Shown piece by piece: positions 7,977 through 18,537 of a stretch of 64,000 nt of DNA; position 1 is the stretch's first letter; every line of letters begins with the position of its first letter. The DNA is taken from positions 2,958,501-3,022,500 of the forward strand of contig NZ_CP054491.1 in the NCBI RefSeq assembly GCF_013343005.1. Reading direction: 5' to 3'. This DNA comes from Candidatus Reidiella endopervernicosa. Its GTDB lineage: Bacteria > Pseudomonadota > Gammaproteobacteria > GCF-013343005. A program made the translations under genes and the position numbers. The notes below the pieces were generated by a model. It was not told where the DNA came from, ran no database searches, and saw nothing but the letters and a program-made list of their open reading frames with translations.

Positions 7977-9158
7977 ATGAACAGTGCAGTGATGAACACC
8001 TATGGCCGTCTCCCCGTCGCCTTTACGCGCGGCGAGGGTTGCTGGTTGTGGGATGAAGAGGGCAACAAGTATCTCGATGGTCTGAGCGGGATCGCCGTCT
8101 GTGGATTGGGCCACGCCCACCCTGCGATCAGTGAGGCGCTTTGCGATCAGGCCAATACCCTGATTCACACCTCCAACCTCTACGGCATTCCGCTGCAGAG
8201 CGAGCTGGCCGAACAGCTGACCCGTCTCTCCGGAATGGAGAACGCCTTCTTCTGCAACTCAGGTGCTGAGGCGAATGAGGCGGCGATCAAGATTGCCCGT
8301 CTCTATGGCCATCAAAAGGGGATTCAGACCCCGACCATCGTGGTCGCCGAGCGCAGCTTCCATGGCCGCACCCTCGCCACCCTCACCGCTACCGGCAACC
8401 GTAAGGTGCAGGCCGGGTTTGAGCCTCTGGTCAACGGCTTTGCTCGTGTTATCTATAACGACATTGAGGCGCTTGAAACGATAGCGCGCAATAACCACGA
8501 CGTTGTCGCGGTGTTGATCGAACCGGTTCAGGGTGAGTCGGGCGTTCGTCCGCCCGATGCCGACTATCTCGCCAAGGTCCGCGCCCTCTGTAACGAGCAC
8601 GACTGGCTGATGATGCTCGATGAGGTACAGACCGGCATAGGTCGCACCGGCAAGATGTTTGCCTTCCAGCACGACGAGATCGTGCCCGACGTACTAACCC
8701 TGGCCAAGGGACTCGGCAACGGCGTGCCAATCGGCACCTGTCTCGCCAACGGTACGGCGGCTGAGGTACTACAGCCAGGCAACCACGGTTCGACCTTCGG
8801 TGGTAATCCGCTCGCCTGTCGTGCTGCACTCACAGTGCTAGACACCATTGAGCGCGAGTCGCTGGCAGAACGTGCCGAAGCACTGGGCGAGCGAATTTTG
8901 AATAATCTTAGTAAGGCACTCGGTGAGTGCGAGGGAATCGTGGAGTATCGCGGCAAGGGATTGATGATCGGCGTCGAGCTCGACCGTCCATGTGGGGAGC
9001 TTGTTGGCAACGCCCTCAAAAAAGGACTGCTGATCAATGTTGCCAATGACACGACCGTACGTCTGCTTCCACCGCTGATTATGAGCGATGAAGAGGCCGA
9101 CCAGATGGTCGACACCCTGGCCCCGTTGATTACGGATTTCTGTAGCAAGGACGACTAA
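7977..9158 (+). CDS. argD: Acetylornithine aminotransferase
   Basis: PLP-dependent class III aminotransferase for the fourth step of ornithine synthesis, also able to act in lysine synthesis. Chosen start: MNSAVMNTYGRLPVAF, which matches the family N-terminus; a methionine four codons upstream (7965) is in frame, and neither has a strong ribosome site. Motifs: GLSGIAVCGLGHAHP, NSGAEANEAAIKIAR, LDEVQTGIGRTGKMFA, and the Schiff-base lysine in TLAKGLGNGVPIG. Length (393 aa) is normal. argF follows after about 30 bases, so the two form an arginine operon. Confidence 0.95.
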   Translation: MNSAVMNTYGRLPVAFTRGEGCWLWDEEGNKYLDGLSGIAVCGLGHAHPAISEALCDQANTLIHTSNLYGIPLQSELAEQLTRLSGMENAFFCNSGAEANEAAIKIARLYGHQKGIQTPTIVVAERSFHGRTLATLTATGNRKVQAGFEPLVNGFARVIYNDIEALETIARNNHDVVAVLIEPVQGESGVRPPDADYLAKVRALCNEHDWLMMLDEVQTGIGRTGKMFAFQHDEIVPDVLTLAKGLGNGVPIGTCLANGTAAEVLQPGNHGSTFGGNPLACRAALTVLDTIERESLAERAEALGERILNNLSKALGECEGIVEYRGKGLMIGVELDRPCGELVGNALKKGLLINVANDTTVRLLPPLIMSDEEADQMVDTLAPLITDFCSKDD

Positions 9159-9189
9159 TACGTCCGCTTAACTATCAGGAGACGCAGCG

Positions 9190-10095
9190 ATGGCAACGCG
9201 TCATTTTCTAACCCTTCTAGACTTTACAACCGAAGAGCTTCTGCAGCTGACCGCACGCGCCATTGAGCTCAAGGCGATTCTGCGCAGCGGCGAGATCTAC
9301 GAACCGATGAAGAATCGGGTCCTGGGCATGGTCTTCGAGAAGTCCTCCACCCGTACCCGCGTCTCCTTCGAGGCGGGTATGGCGCAGTTTGGTGGCCACG
9401 CCATCTTCCTCTCGCCCCGCGATACCCAGCTGGGTCGCGGTGAGCCGGTCGAAGATACCGCCCGTGTGCTCTCCAGCATGGTCGATATCATCATGATCCG
9501 TACCTTCGAGCACGAGAAGATCGAGCGTTTCGCCGAGTTCTCACGCGTGCCAGTGATCAATGCGCTGACCGACATGTACCACCCCTGCCAGCTGCTGGCC
9601 GATATGCAGACCTACGTCGAGCATCGCGGCAGCATCAGCGGCAAGACAGTCACCTGGGTCGGCGACGGCAACAACATGTGCCACTCCTATATCAACGCGG
9701 CGCGCCAGTACGGTTTCAAACTCAACATCGCCTGCCCCGAGGGTTACGACCCCGATAGCGCTATCCTGGCTGCGGCCGGTGACTCAGCCGAGATCATCCG
9801 CGATCCCGCTGAGGCCGCTGAAGGTTCCGATATCATCACCACCGACGTCTGGGCCAGCATGGGTCAGGAAGAGGAGCAGGCGAAGCGTGAGAAGGCGTTT
9901 GCCAGCTACCAGGTCGATGATCGAGTGATGTCAGCCGCCAACAGTGATGCACTCTTCATGCACTGCCTGCCGGCACACCGTGGTGAAGAGGTTGCAGCCT
10001 CGGTTATTGACGGCCCACAGAGTGTCGCCTGGGATCAGGCTGAGAATCGTCTGCACGCACAGAAGGCACTGCTCGAGCTACTCGCCAAAGGCTAA
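9190..10095 (+). CDS. argF: Ornithine carbamoyltransferase
   Basis: Makes citrulline from ornithine and carbamoyl phosphate. 301 residues, the usual length. The carbamoyl-phosphate loop SSTRTR is near residue 54, with the HPCQ motif and the ornithine-binding [10 protein letters not shown] near the C-terminus. Preceded by a CAGGAGACGC ribosome site; second gene of argDF. A long perfect hairpin follows the stop. Confidence 0.96.
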   Translation: MATRHFLTLLDFTTEELLQLTARAIELKAILRSGEIYEPMKNRVLGMVFEKSSTRTRVSFEAGMAQFGGHAIFLSPRDTQLGRGEPVEDTARVLSSMVDIIMIRTFEHEKIERFAEFSRVPVINALTDMYHPCQLLADMQTYVEHRGSISGKTVTWVGDGNNMCHSYINAARQYGFKLNIACPEGYDPDSAILAAAGDSAEIIRDPAEAAEGSDIITTDVWASMGQEEEQAKREKAFASYQVDDRVMSAANSDALFMHCLPAHRGEEVAASVIDGPQSVAWDQAENRLHAQKALLELLAKG

Positions 10096-10102
10096 CTACA
10101 CG

Positions 10103-10133
10103 GGGGTCGGAGTCGCCGTTCGACTCCGACCCC
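10103..10133 (+). terminator. Strong hairpin after argF
   Basis: Thirteen-base perfect arms (GGGGTCGGAGTCG and its complement) around a 5-base loop directly behind argF. No T tract follows, so it may stabilise the mRNA end or be a remnant terminator. Confidence 0.55.
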
Positions 10134-10182
10134 ATCTCTCACTAGCACTAATTCTGGTCAAACCGACCTTCCGGTATCCGAG

Positions 10183-10547
10183 ATGATGCACAGCGACTCA
10201 TACCCCTTCTTTGACGTAGATGAACACGAGTTCGATGAGAAGATCATCAAGGGCTCCAACAACGGGCTGATTCTGCTCGATATCTGGGCCGAGTGGTGTT
10301 CCCCCTGCCTGGCACTGGCCCCGATTCTCGATCGAGTCCTGTCCGAGTATGAGGGCAAGGTGACGCTGACCAAGCTCGATGCTGATGAGAACATGCGTAT
10401 TGCTGGTCGCTACAAGGTACGTGGCTTCCCACCGTGATCGCCTTTCTCAACGGCGAGGACTGGGCCGATTTACCAGTGCACAACCTGCACACAGGGTGCG
10501 CTGAATTCATCGACGAGCATCTGCCCATAAAAGCCCGGCGCTGTTAA
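10183..10547 (+). pseudogene. Thioredoxin-domain gene with three indels
   Basis: Starts with a thioredoxin-like protein (WAEWCSPCLALAPILDRVL, active site WCSPC; KVRGFP before the cis-proline). The frame then stops at a TGA because one C is missing in a CCC run near 10432. The rest of a thioredoxin fold (TVIAFLNGEELGRFTSAQ ... EFIDEHLP) can be read only by also adding one A near 10464 and removing one C near 10498. Three separate indels in about 110 bases leave only the first 84 residues readable. Whether they are real or a local sequence-quality problem cannot be told here. The gene runs into a bidirectional terminator. Confidence 0.75.
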
Positions 10548-10560
10548 CGCCGGGCTTTTC
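10528..10560. terminator. Bidirectional terminator
   Basis: AAAAGCCCGGCG and CGCCGGGCTTTT arms with a 7-base loop: A run on one side, T run on the other. It serves the thioredoxin remnant on the plus strand and the FecR-type gene on the minus strand. Confidence 0.85.
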
Positions 10561-10581
10561 TCTAAACGTTTCCTGATTAGA

Positions 10582-13307
10582 CTAAAACAGGCGCCCGGTC
10601 CCGAGGTGATCGCGGTGTCGCAACGTTTGAACACACCCACTCCCGAAACACCTAGCGCAGATGGGGCTGTATCTCCCCACATTGAGAAACTGACTCCAGC
10701 ACCATCGGCATCAGGCCCAAGGAATGTAACGCCCATCTGTCCCACCAGATTCGTGGTTGGCCCGGCACTAGGGGTGTAGACACCGTTCAACTCGATCTGC
10801 TCACCACCTGCGATGATGTTGGAGAAGGAGAGAACCTGCACCGGAGAGGTCGAATCGAGGCCGTGATACTGGCCACTCCCCACATCGACGGTGATCTGCG
10901 TTCCAACGATCGCTTGTGTAAAGAAGTTCACATCAACATGGGTGATATTCGGATCGCTATTGACGCTACCGGTAGCACCGGTGTGGTCGGTTGGCGAAGG
11001 TCCACTATGGTAGGTAAAGCGCGCTATACCGGCACCACCACCGCTACAGTCGAGCGTCGCACAGGCTGACGCATTGCTGTAATCCGTGGACGAACTGACG
11101 TGGCTCGGATCGACGTGCAGATAATGCAAGCTACCAAGGGTGTTGGCCTGTATACCGCTCTGCTCAGCAATATAACCACCATCCCAACGTCCCCAGTTGA
11201 CCGCAAAGGGAGCAAAGTCCGGCGTGCCTGTTGAGATACCACCGGTATCGACCAGGCTCCACTGCCGCTAGAAATAACGCAGGGATCACAGGGACTCATC
11301 GGATCAGTTAGATCAGTAGTAATACCATAAACAGGCACGTTCCCCACCGCCCCAACAGTGTCGATAACCAGTGCTGTATCGACATCGGTGATGAAACTTT
11401 CAGCCGTACCAACCTTGCCAATCGTTCCTCCCATATCGTGGAGGAAGCTGGCACCTAACCAGGTACCGTGAGCAGCAAACGTTGCGGTGGTCGAGACGCT
11501 GCCACAGTTATCTACGCCTCCCTCACAACGCTTGAAGAGACCGACACCGGCCACCGACATGGTAGAAGCAGGATCATCCTCCCACATGGTAAATGCCGCT
11601 CCCATCGCCTCCGCATCAGGGCCAATGAAGGTCAGCCCGATCTCACCCCAAAGATTCAGGCTACTTGCACCCGTATCAATAGTTCCTACCAGATGCACAG
11701 ACTCGCCATCAGCAATGATATTGAGAAGGACATATCCTGTACCACGTTTGGGTCATCAAATAGGGTGAACTCAGAATCGTGCGCGTGGTATGTCACACCA
11801 GCGACATCGAGTTTAAGCTGCAATCCCAATACCTCCTGGGTACTAAAATCGACATCGATATGGGTAAAGTCGGGATCGGCCACCATCGCTCCGGTATTAC
11901 CGTTGTGATCAGCCGGGGCTGGACCATCCGCATAGACAAAACGTGCCACAAAATGTGAGCCGGTAAAGAGATCACAATCGAGTCCCGCTACACAGGCATT
12001 GGCCTCGCTGTAGTCACTAGTCAGATGCTCGGGTGCGACATAAAGGTAGCTGAAACCTCCGAGTGTAGTTATTGGCGTACCATTTTCGGTAACCGTGTAG
12101 TTACCATCCCAGCGACCATAATTGACGGCGAAGGTCGCATTATCGGGCGCGCCCGTCGAGATGCCACCGGTATCGTTCAGAGTGGCAGTCCCATTTGTGA
12201 TGATACAGGGTTACAGCTATCTGCATCGAGCGGCGGTGTGTCGGTCACTGAACCGAAAATCGGCACATTGCCGACGGTCCCAACGGTATCAAGGGTAATC
12301 GTGGCCTCACTCCCTACTTGCAACCCCTCGCCGATACCCTCGATCCCGTAGGTGGGATCATCCTCGGTAAACGCGATACCCAACCAGGCGCCTGCTGGTG
12401 CAGCAGACGATGTAGGTGTGACGTTCTCTGTAGAAAGCGCATCACCCGTCGCCTGCTCCGTCGCCTGAAAGTCGGTGGTGGGGTCAGTCACATCACCCGT
12501 TGGCGTAGTGGTATCTGTAGGAGCAGCGGCGGTCTCTACAGCAACAACCTCCTCATCCACGGCTAGATCTGTATCCTCGTCCAGACCTGAATCTGCTGTT
12601 CCGTCATCACCTGCTTCACCACCCTCTTCGGCCGTCGCATCAGGGTCCGGCTCCGCCTCAGCCATTGGGGCAGGCAGCGCATCAAGACGCTGTGGGTCTC
12701 CACCCTCGGCGGGTACATAGAACCAGTTCCAACCATCAGCACCAATCGGATGTTCACCACTCTCGTTACCAAGAACGATAGCACCCTCATAAATACCACC
12801 AAACAGACCATCATCGCCGTTACAGCTACCACTGGTGCAGAGCTGTAGACCGTAGTGCGTACCGCGAATACCGATGGATGCCACCGGTGTATTGACCTTG
12901 TACTTGCTCTTATCCTTCTTACCAATCTTGCCGGTGATGGTACGCATACCACCCTTGATCAGTGAGTAGACCGACTTCTCTGAACCATCTGCTTTGCCTG
13001 AGAAGCTGAATTCATCAACTTTAAACTCGGTATTGGGTTTGAGTTCCAATAGTGAGCTGTCTTTGAATCGAATCTGCGCCTGGCTGTTTGCGCCAGTGAT
13101 GAGCAGATCACCTTCATGGATCTTGGAGCGACGCTTTAATTTTCGCGTCTGTCCATCAGACTGTTTGGCCATAAAGCTACCGCTACTCGAGATCACCTTA
13201 CCGATATCAACAGCGGCTTGAACCGGCAACGCCAGCAGAGAAAGCGCCAGAACCATCAGCGCCACAAGAGAACCCTTCGATGCGTACAGATTACTATCGC
13301 GTGTCAT
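10582..13307 (-). pseudogene. Large FecR-domain secreted protein, broken by frameshifts
   Basis: The intact N-terminal frame (12177-13307) has a signal peptide (MVLALSLLALPVQA), a FecR domain (about residues 35-170, with GIRGTHYGL), and a low-complexity Asp/Glu/Thr linker. The protein then continues through at least three frameshifts (near 12190, 11710 and 11270; a fourth at the end near 10585) as two tandem copies of a domain of about 210 residues: each has DTGGISTGxPD, a NxGRWDGxY motif, FTHIDVDF or ITHVDVNF, and VAGVGLFKRC or VSGVGVFKRC. About 900 residues in all. Likely cell-surface or periplasmic, encoded 11 bases after the TPR/barrel gene and probably handled by it. The binding partner is unknown. 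Confidence 0.75.
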
Positions 13308-13318
13308 GATCCTTGCCC

Positions 13319-14647
13319 TCAGTAGAAGTCACGACGCAGGCTGAGCTGAGTCAGCACACGGTCGTACTCATAGATTTCGATATTTGATTCAGAGCGGGTG
13401 TAGCTGGCACTACCACGTAGCGTCCAGTGGTCCGCTGGTGCCCAGGCAAAGCCTGCATCGAAGAGATAGGACTCATCTTCGCGATTGGTCAGAAACAGTA
13501 GCTGCATGCCGCCGTAGTCGCTGTACTGCCCCGTTAGCGATGTCTGCAGTGCAAACTTCGGAGTCAGGTTAAGCTGTCCACCCACTCTCACGCCACCAAA
13601 TTCGCGCTGTGCAACCGCTTTGCCACCGAAAGGGTCGTCGTCGTCAGCGTGTTCATGACCGTAGAAACCGGTAGCGTAGAGAACGGGGCTGAGCCGAGAG
13701 CTGAAACGGGTGGTGATACCGAGACCTGTAGTGGTCTGGGTTGAGTTCCTGATCTGCTGATCAGGGTATTCGAAGTCTGCGAACTGCAATGAGAGGGTAA
13801 GCTGTGTATGGCGGGTCAGATCCTGCACCCAATCGGCATTGAGCCCAAGCATCTCACGATTGATCTCAGAGTCGAGATAGAAGGCCTGCCCCACCCCCAC
13901 TAACTGCAGATAGCTGCGTTTGCCCTTGACGGTAAAGCCTGCCTGGCCGGTTACGACACCACTGTTGTACTGATCATATTCACCATTACCACGGTAATTG
14001 GTATCGAGCTTGCCGAGCAGTGAGACGTTCTCGCTCAACGGAATACTCAGTTTTCCGCCAACCGATGCGCTGTAGAAGAGATCATCCTGCTCGGTACTCT
14101 CCTCGCTCAGCGTACCCTGCCCCAGCAGCGGGCTGGTGAAATTGGCATCCTCGGGTGAGCTGTTGATATTGCTGTCGTAACCGAAGCCAACCTCAACATA
14201 GGCAACGGCCACCACCTTGCCTTCTTCGCGGCGCGCCTGGATCGCATCGAGATAGCGCTGCACGTTCTCTCGCACTCGGCTCGGGGGATTGAGGCGTTGC
14301 ACACGATTAAAGAGCTCCTCGGCACGATCATCCTCACCCAACGCGAAGTAGCCGCGAGCCAGCTCGAGCCTGGCCGCCTGATTACTGGGCTGTGCCATCA
14401 ATACTCGTTCAAGTGCAAATACACCCTCGCTGGCGTGACCACTATCGACAGCAGCAACACCGTAGAGATAGTCGAATTTTGGATCACCCTCATTCGCCTC
14501 TACTGTTTCCGATGCAAGCCGATAAGCCTCTTCACTGTTACCGGAGTTAACCAATCGCGACAAGGTATCGATGTTAACTGCCATCGCAGTCAAAGGGAGC
14601 AGCAGAAGCCCACAGAAAATTACGTTCCATCTAAAATATCTGTTCAT
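13319..14647 (-). CDS. Outer-membrane beta-barrel with N-terminal TPR domain (Slam/DUF560-like)
   Basis: 442 residues: signal peptide (FCGLLLLPLTAMA), TPR-type helical repeats (about 25-135), then a beta-rich region opening with VEVGFGYDSNINSS and ending in the outer-membrane signature RRDFY with terminal aromatic residue. TPR plus barrel of this kind resembles the surface lipoprotein assembly modulators (Slam, DUF560) and related barrels. It is immediately upstream of the large FecR protein in the same operon, which makes a transporter-substrate pair plausible; that pairing is inference. Confidence 0.7.
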   Translation of the reverse strand: MNRYFRWNVIFCGLLLLPLTAMAVNIDTLSRLVNSGNSEEAYRLASETVEANEGDPKFDYLYGVAAVDSGHASEGVFALERVLMAQPSNQAARLELARGYFALGEDDRAEELFNRVQRLNPPSRVRENVQRYLDAIQARREEGKVVAVAYVEVGFGYDSNINSSPEDANFTSPLLGQGTLSEESTEQDDLFYSASVGGKLSIPLSENVSLLGKLDTNYRGNGEYDQYNSGVVTGQAGFTVKGKRSYLQLVGVGQAFYLDSEINREMLGLNADWVQDLTRHTQLTLSLQFADFEYPDQQIRNSTQTTTGLGITTRFSSRLSPVLYATGFYGHEHADDDDPFGGKAVAQREFGGVRVGGQLNLTPKFALQTSLTGQYSDYGGMQLLFLTNREDESYLFDAGFAWAPADHWTLRGSASYTRSESNIEIYEYDRVLTQLSLRRDFY

Positions 14648-14857
14648 TGCACACCAGCTTTATTAAGAAAACAGTTGTTATTGCAGCCACCGATCGCTGA
14701 AGCCATTCACCTCAAGACTCTCAGACGGCGATAAACAGTCTAGCAAAATAGCACACACCCCATTCGACCGCACATCCCGATATTGATGACGCTCAGCATT
14801 CGAACCATACTAACGGACAGGACATCTTCATCGGACAAAAATCAGGGGAAAGAGACG

Positions 14858-15142
14858 TTGGAACACCGTCACAACTGCCGCCATACCACCAAACACCCGG
14901 TCTCGCTCATCTACCAGGATCATCAGCCGATTGAGGGGATCTGCCGCGACATCAGCCGCGAGGGACTGCAGATCGAGACCGACGACACCACACTGCCCAA
15001 TAACGCAGCGGTGCGGGTTGTATTTAAAGGAGATGAGACGATGGTAGGTAAGGAGATTCGCGCCATTGTCATCCATCGACGCGAGGGGTGTATCGGCATG
15101 ATGTTTACCACCCAACCAGAGAATGTCGCCCGACAATCCTAA
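14858..15142 (+). CDS. PilZ-domain protein
   Basis: A single PilZ domain, the c-di-GMP receptor fold. The RxxxR motif (RHNCR) is at the very N-terminus and the DxSxxG box (DISREG) about 30 residues later, as required for c-di-GMP binding. I chose the TTG at 14858 because AGGGGAAAG lies at the right distance upstream; an in-frame ATG at 14783 without ribosome site would add 25 unconserved residues. Several c-di-GMP enzymes are encoded in the same window. Confidence 0.8.
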   Translation: MEHRHNCRHTTKHPVSLIYQDHQPIEGICRDISREGLQIETDDTTLPNNAAVRVVFKGDETMVGKEIRAIVIHRREGCIGMMFTTQPENVARQS

Positions 15143-15190
15143 GGGTAGTGGGAGCCGATCAGGGTCTATACCCCGATCGACACTAAATCA

Positions 15191-17041
15191 CTACTTCTCG
15201 AGCTGACTTACATCCCGCACCGCACCACGCGCCGCTGAAGTGGTCATCGCCGCATAGGCCTTCAGTGCACTGGAGACGATGCGGTCGCGGTTGACCGGTT
15301 TCCAGCCACTACTGCCCTTGGCATCCATCGCCGCTCGACGTGCCGCCAACTCATCATCGCTGAGCGCAACATTGATGGTGCGATTGGGAATGTCGATCTC
15401 GATAGTATCGCCCTCCTCCACCAGGCCAATCGCGCCACCCTCGGCCGCCTCGGGTGAGACGTGGCCGATGGAGAGCCCGGAGGTGCCACCGGAGAAACGT
15501 CCGTCGGTGAGCAGCGCGCACGCCTTGCCCAGTCCCATCGACTTCAGATAGGTCGTGGGATAGAGCATCTCCTGCATACCGGGTCCGCCACGAGGTCCCT
15601 CATAGCGAATCACAACCACATCGCCTTCTTTAATCTTCTCAGCGAGGATCGCCTCTACCGCAGAGTCCTGACTCTCAAAGATACGTGCGGGACCTGAGAA
15701 TTTGAGGATCGACTCATCGACACCCGCAGTCTTCACCACACAACCGTCGAGGGCAATGTTGCCCGAGAGCACGGCCAGACCACCCTCCTGACTGAATGCG
15801 TGGGCCAGATCTCGGATACAGCCATTCTCACGATCGTCATCGACCGTGGCATAACGCTTGTTCTGGCTAAAGGCGACGGTGGTCGGCACACCACCGGGGG
15901 CCGCACGGTAGAAATCCTTACGCTTTGGATCGCTGGTAAGACGCAAATCCCACAGCGCCATCGCCTCAGCCATGCTCTCGGCATGGACCGTTTTGCACTC
16001 ATTATTGAGTAGCCCAGCACGATCAAGCTCACCGAGGATACCGATCACTCCACCGGCACGATGCACATCTTCCATGTGGTACTTCTGGGTGCTCGGCGCC
16101 ACCTTGCAGAGGTGCGGTACCTTGCGAGAGAGACGGTCGATATCGGCCATGGTGAAGTCGACTTCGGCCTCCTCGGCAGCTGCCAGCAGATGGAGAATAG
16201 TATTGGTCGAGCCACCCATCGCTATATCGAGGCACATCGCATTCTCAAAGGCCGCCTTGTTGGCGATTGAACGTGGCAGAACAGAGTGATCATCACCCTC
16301 GTAGTGGCGTTTCGCCAGTGCTACCACCATATGGCCTGCCTCTTTAAACAGGCGCTCACGGTCGGCGTGGGTCGCTACCAGTGAACCGTTACCGGGCAAA
16401 GAAAGGCCCAGCGCCTCGGTGAGGCAATTCATCGAGTTGGCGGTGAACATACCCGAACAGGAGCCACAGGTTGGGCAGGCGCTACGCTCAACGGTCGCCA
16501 CATCCTCATCCGACTCATCGGGGTTGGCCGCCATGATCATCGCATCGACCAGATCGAGCGCCACGGTCTGCTCTTGCACGACCGCCTTACCCGCCTCCAT
16601 CGGTCCGCCAGAGACAAATACCACCGGGATATTGAGGCGCAGTGCCGCATTCAACATTCCAGGGGTAATCTTGTCGCAGTTGGAGATACAGACCAGCGCA
16701 TCGGCACAGTGAGCATTGACCATGTACTCAACACTGTCGGCAATGATCTCGCGAGAGGGCAGCGAGTAGAGCATGCCGTCGTGACCCATCGCGATACCAT
16801 CATCGATGGCGATGGTATTGAACTCCTTCGCCACACCACCCGCCTTCTCGATCTCGCGAGCAACCAGCTGCCCCATATCCTTCAGGTGCACATGACCGGG
16901 CACAAACTGGGTGAAGGAGTTGGCCACCGCGATGATCGGCTTATTGAAGTCATCATCGGTCATACCGGTGGCGCGCCACAGCGAGCGGGCTCCGGCCATA
17001 TTGCGGCCAGCGGTGGAGGTTTTTGAGCGGTATTCAGGCAT
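15191..17041 (-). CDS. ilvD: Dihydroxy-acid dehydratase
   Basis: Dehydrates 2,3-dihydroxy acids in valine, leucine and isoleucine synthesis. 616 residues as usual for the long form. Iron-sulfur cysteines are visible in CISNCDK and [11 protein letters not shown]; the C-terminal [23 protein letters not shown] matches the family signature. It stands alone; no other ilv gene is adjacent. Confidence 0.97.
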   Translation of the reverse strand: MPEYRSKTSTAGRNMAGARSLWRATGMTDDDFNKPIIAVANSFTQFVPGHVHLKDMGQLVAREIEKAGGVAKEFNTIAIDDGIAMGHDGMLYSLPSREIIADSVEYMVNAHCADALVCISNCDKITPGMLNAALRLNIPVVFVSGGPMEAGKAVVQEQTVALDLVDAMIMAANPDESDEDVATVERSACPTCGSCSGMFTANSMNCLTEALGLSLPGNGSLVATHADRERLFKEAGHMVVALAKRHYEGDDHSVLPRSIANKAAFENAMCLDIAMGGSTNTILHLLAAAEEAEVDFTMADIDRLSRKVPHLCKVAPSTQKYHMEDVHRAGGVIGILGELDRAGLLNNECKTVHAESMAEAMALWDLRLTSDPKRKDFYRAAPGGVPTTVAFSQNKRYATVDDDRENGCIRDLAHAFSQEGGLAVLSGNIALDGCVVKTAGVDESILKFSGPARIFESQDSAVEAILAEKIKEGDVVVIRYEGPRGGPGMQEMLYPTTYLKSMGLGKACALLTDGRFSGGTSGLSIGHVSPEAAEGGAIGLVEEGDTIEIDIPNRTINVALSDDELAARRAAMDAKGSSGWKPVNRDRIVSSALKAYAAMTTSAARGAVRDVSQLEK

Positions 17042-17193
17042 GGCTTGGTCTCAACAGAATCTGGAAATCGTTAGTAAGCGGAGAAGAATAACAAAAATTT
17101 CCCTCAACAAGGCAGCCAAAACGATACAGCCCACACAATGTAAAAGGACATCTACCCGCATAGGTAGATGCCCCGATTAGACAAAGTGTCTCT

Positions 17194-17694
17194 CTAACGT
17201 AGCTTGCCGGTCATAATAAAATCGTTACCACGCATTGCGCCGTGACAACCGATACAGCCCGCCGGTTTACCCTCTTTCAGCACCTTGCCCTTCGGATCGT
17301 ACTTGACCCAGTACCAGTCACCCTGATCCGGGTTATAGCCCTTCACCTTATACATGGTGGTGATTGCCGCCAGCTTGCCGTCCGGCATGTAGTTCTCCTT
17401 GATGATGATCGAACCGTCGGGCATTGCCCCGCGTTTCATCTTCAAGGCATCAATAGCCGGCCCATTGAGATAGGTGGTGAGCAGCAGACCGTGCGGCTCA
17501 ATACCCTTGTACTTCTCACCCTTACCGGGCCAGAGATCCCAGTGGCTACGATAGGCCTTGTTCTGCATATAGGACCAGAAACTCTTCGCCTCAGTATCGG
17601 GACGCTCATTTGAGGTCGCCATACCTGAACAGGCTGCCACCAGGAACAGGCCAGCAGCCCAGACCAGCAACATTTTGATCTGTGTCGTGTTCAT
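17194..17694 (-). CDS. Cytochrome P460-family lipoprotein
   Basis: 166 residues with a lipoprotein signal (lipobox VAAC at about residue 22) and a single heme-binding motif CIGCH near the C-terminus. The order W-rich N-terminal half, KENYMPDG, YWVKYDP, then CxxCH fits the cytochrome P460/c'-beta family, which acts on nitrogen compounds such as hydroxylamine or nitric oxide. The cross-linking lysine that defines true P460 cannot be assigned with confidence. Its maturation needs the Ccm system encoded at 52-59 kb. Confidence 0.8.
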   Translation of the reverse strand: MNTTQIKMLLVWAAGLFLVAACSGMATSNERPDTEAKSFWSYMQNKAYRSHWDLWPGKGEKYKGIEPHGLLLTTYLNGPAIDALKMKRGAMPDGSIIIKENYMPDGKLAAITTMYKVKGYNPDQGDWYWVKYDPKGKVLKEGKPAGCIGCHGAMRGNDFIMTGKLR

Positions 17695-17852
17695 GAGCGC
17701 ATCTCCTCTGCTGTTATTGCTATTTACATTCCAACATAGCCTAGTAAATAGATCGGGTATAGACGCGAAATATTACAATTTGTAAAAATAAATCCTCAGT
17801 CAAACCGGCAATTGGTCAATTTTTTGTTGACCAGAGCCGACATTTCAATACA

Positions 17853-17898
17853 ATTAACCAAATGTTTTAACCAAACGGTTAGTTGATTTATGAATCAA
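17853..17898. promoter_or_regulatory. Candidate operator of the TetR gene
   Basis: The TTAACCAAA motif occurs twice (17853 and 17868). The second copy forms an inverted repeat TAACC-AAAC-GGTTA, and a second palindrome TTGATT-TATG-AATCAA contains the tetR start codon itself. This fits autoregulation of the downstream operon. Confidence 0.55.
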
Positions 17899-18537
17899 AC
17901 AGCAGAGAGCAGCAACACCATCGATGAGATCCTTGAGGCCGCCGCCGTGGTCTTCTCCGAGAAGGGTTTTGATGGTGCGCGGGTCGACGAGCTGGCACGC
18001 GCCGCCGGGGTCAACAAAGCGACCCTCTACTACCAGATCGGTGATAAAGAGGCGCTCTACCACGCCGTACTGACGCGCGTAATTAAACGCACCGCCAACG
18101 ACATCGAGCAGGCGCTAGAGACGGTCAGCGACTGTGAACTGCGTATCCGCGCCTTCGTCGAGATCTTTGCGCGCAACACCGGTAATGTGCGCTACGCGGC
18201 CCCGATCATGCTGCGTGAGGTCGCCTCCGGTGGGCGTAATCTGCCCGAGAGTGCTGTCCAGGAGATGGGGCGCGTATTAGGCGCACTGACAGACACCCTC
18301 CAGCAGGGTATCGAGCAGGGTCTTTTCAGGCCAGTCAACGCCTTCATGGTGCATATGATGATTGTCGGCTCGCTCACCCTCTACTCTGCCAATGAGCCGA
18401 TCCGACACCGCAACGCCAAGCACAATCCCGAGATACACGATCCGAGCCACTTTATTACTACCGAGGAGGCGGGCCGCGAGGTTGGCAACCTGATCCTCGC
18501 CGCCATCAAGGCACAGCCACAGGAAACCCAATCATGA
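17890..18537 (+). CDS. TetR/AcrR-family repressor
   Basis: 215 residues with the N-terminal helix-turn-helix of the family (AAAVVFSEKGFDGARVDELA, then VNKATLYYQIGDKEALY), and a ligand-binding helical C-terminal half. It heads an operon: its stop overlaps the start of the MMPL transporter (ATGA). The palindromes over and before its start codon suggest that it represses itself and the transporter genes. Its inducer is unknown; a lipid or fatty-acid-like ligand would fit the operon. Confidence 0.9.
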   Translation: MNQTAESSNTIDEILEAAAVVFSEKGFDGARVDELARAAGVNKATLYYQIGDKEALYHAVLTRVIKRTANDIEQALETVSDCELRIRAFVEIFARNTGNVRYAAPIMLREVASGGRNLPESAVQEMGRVLGALTDTLQQGIEQGLFRPVNAFMVHMMIVGSLTLYSANEPIRHRNAKHNPEIHDPSHFITTEEAGREVGNLILAAIKAQPQETQS

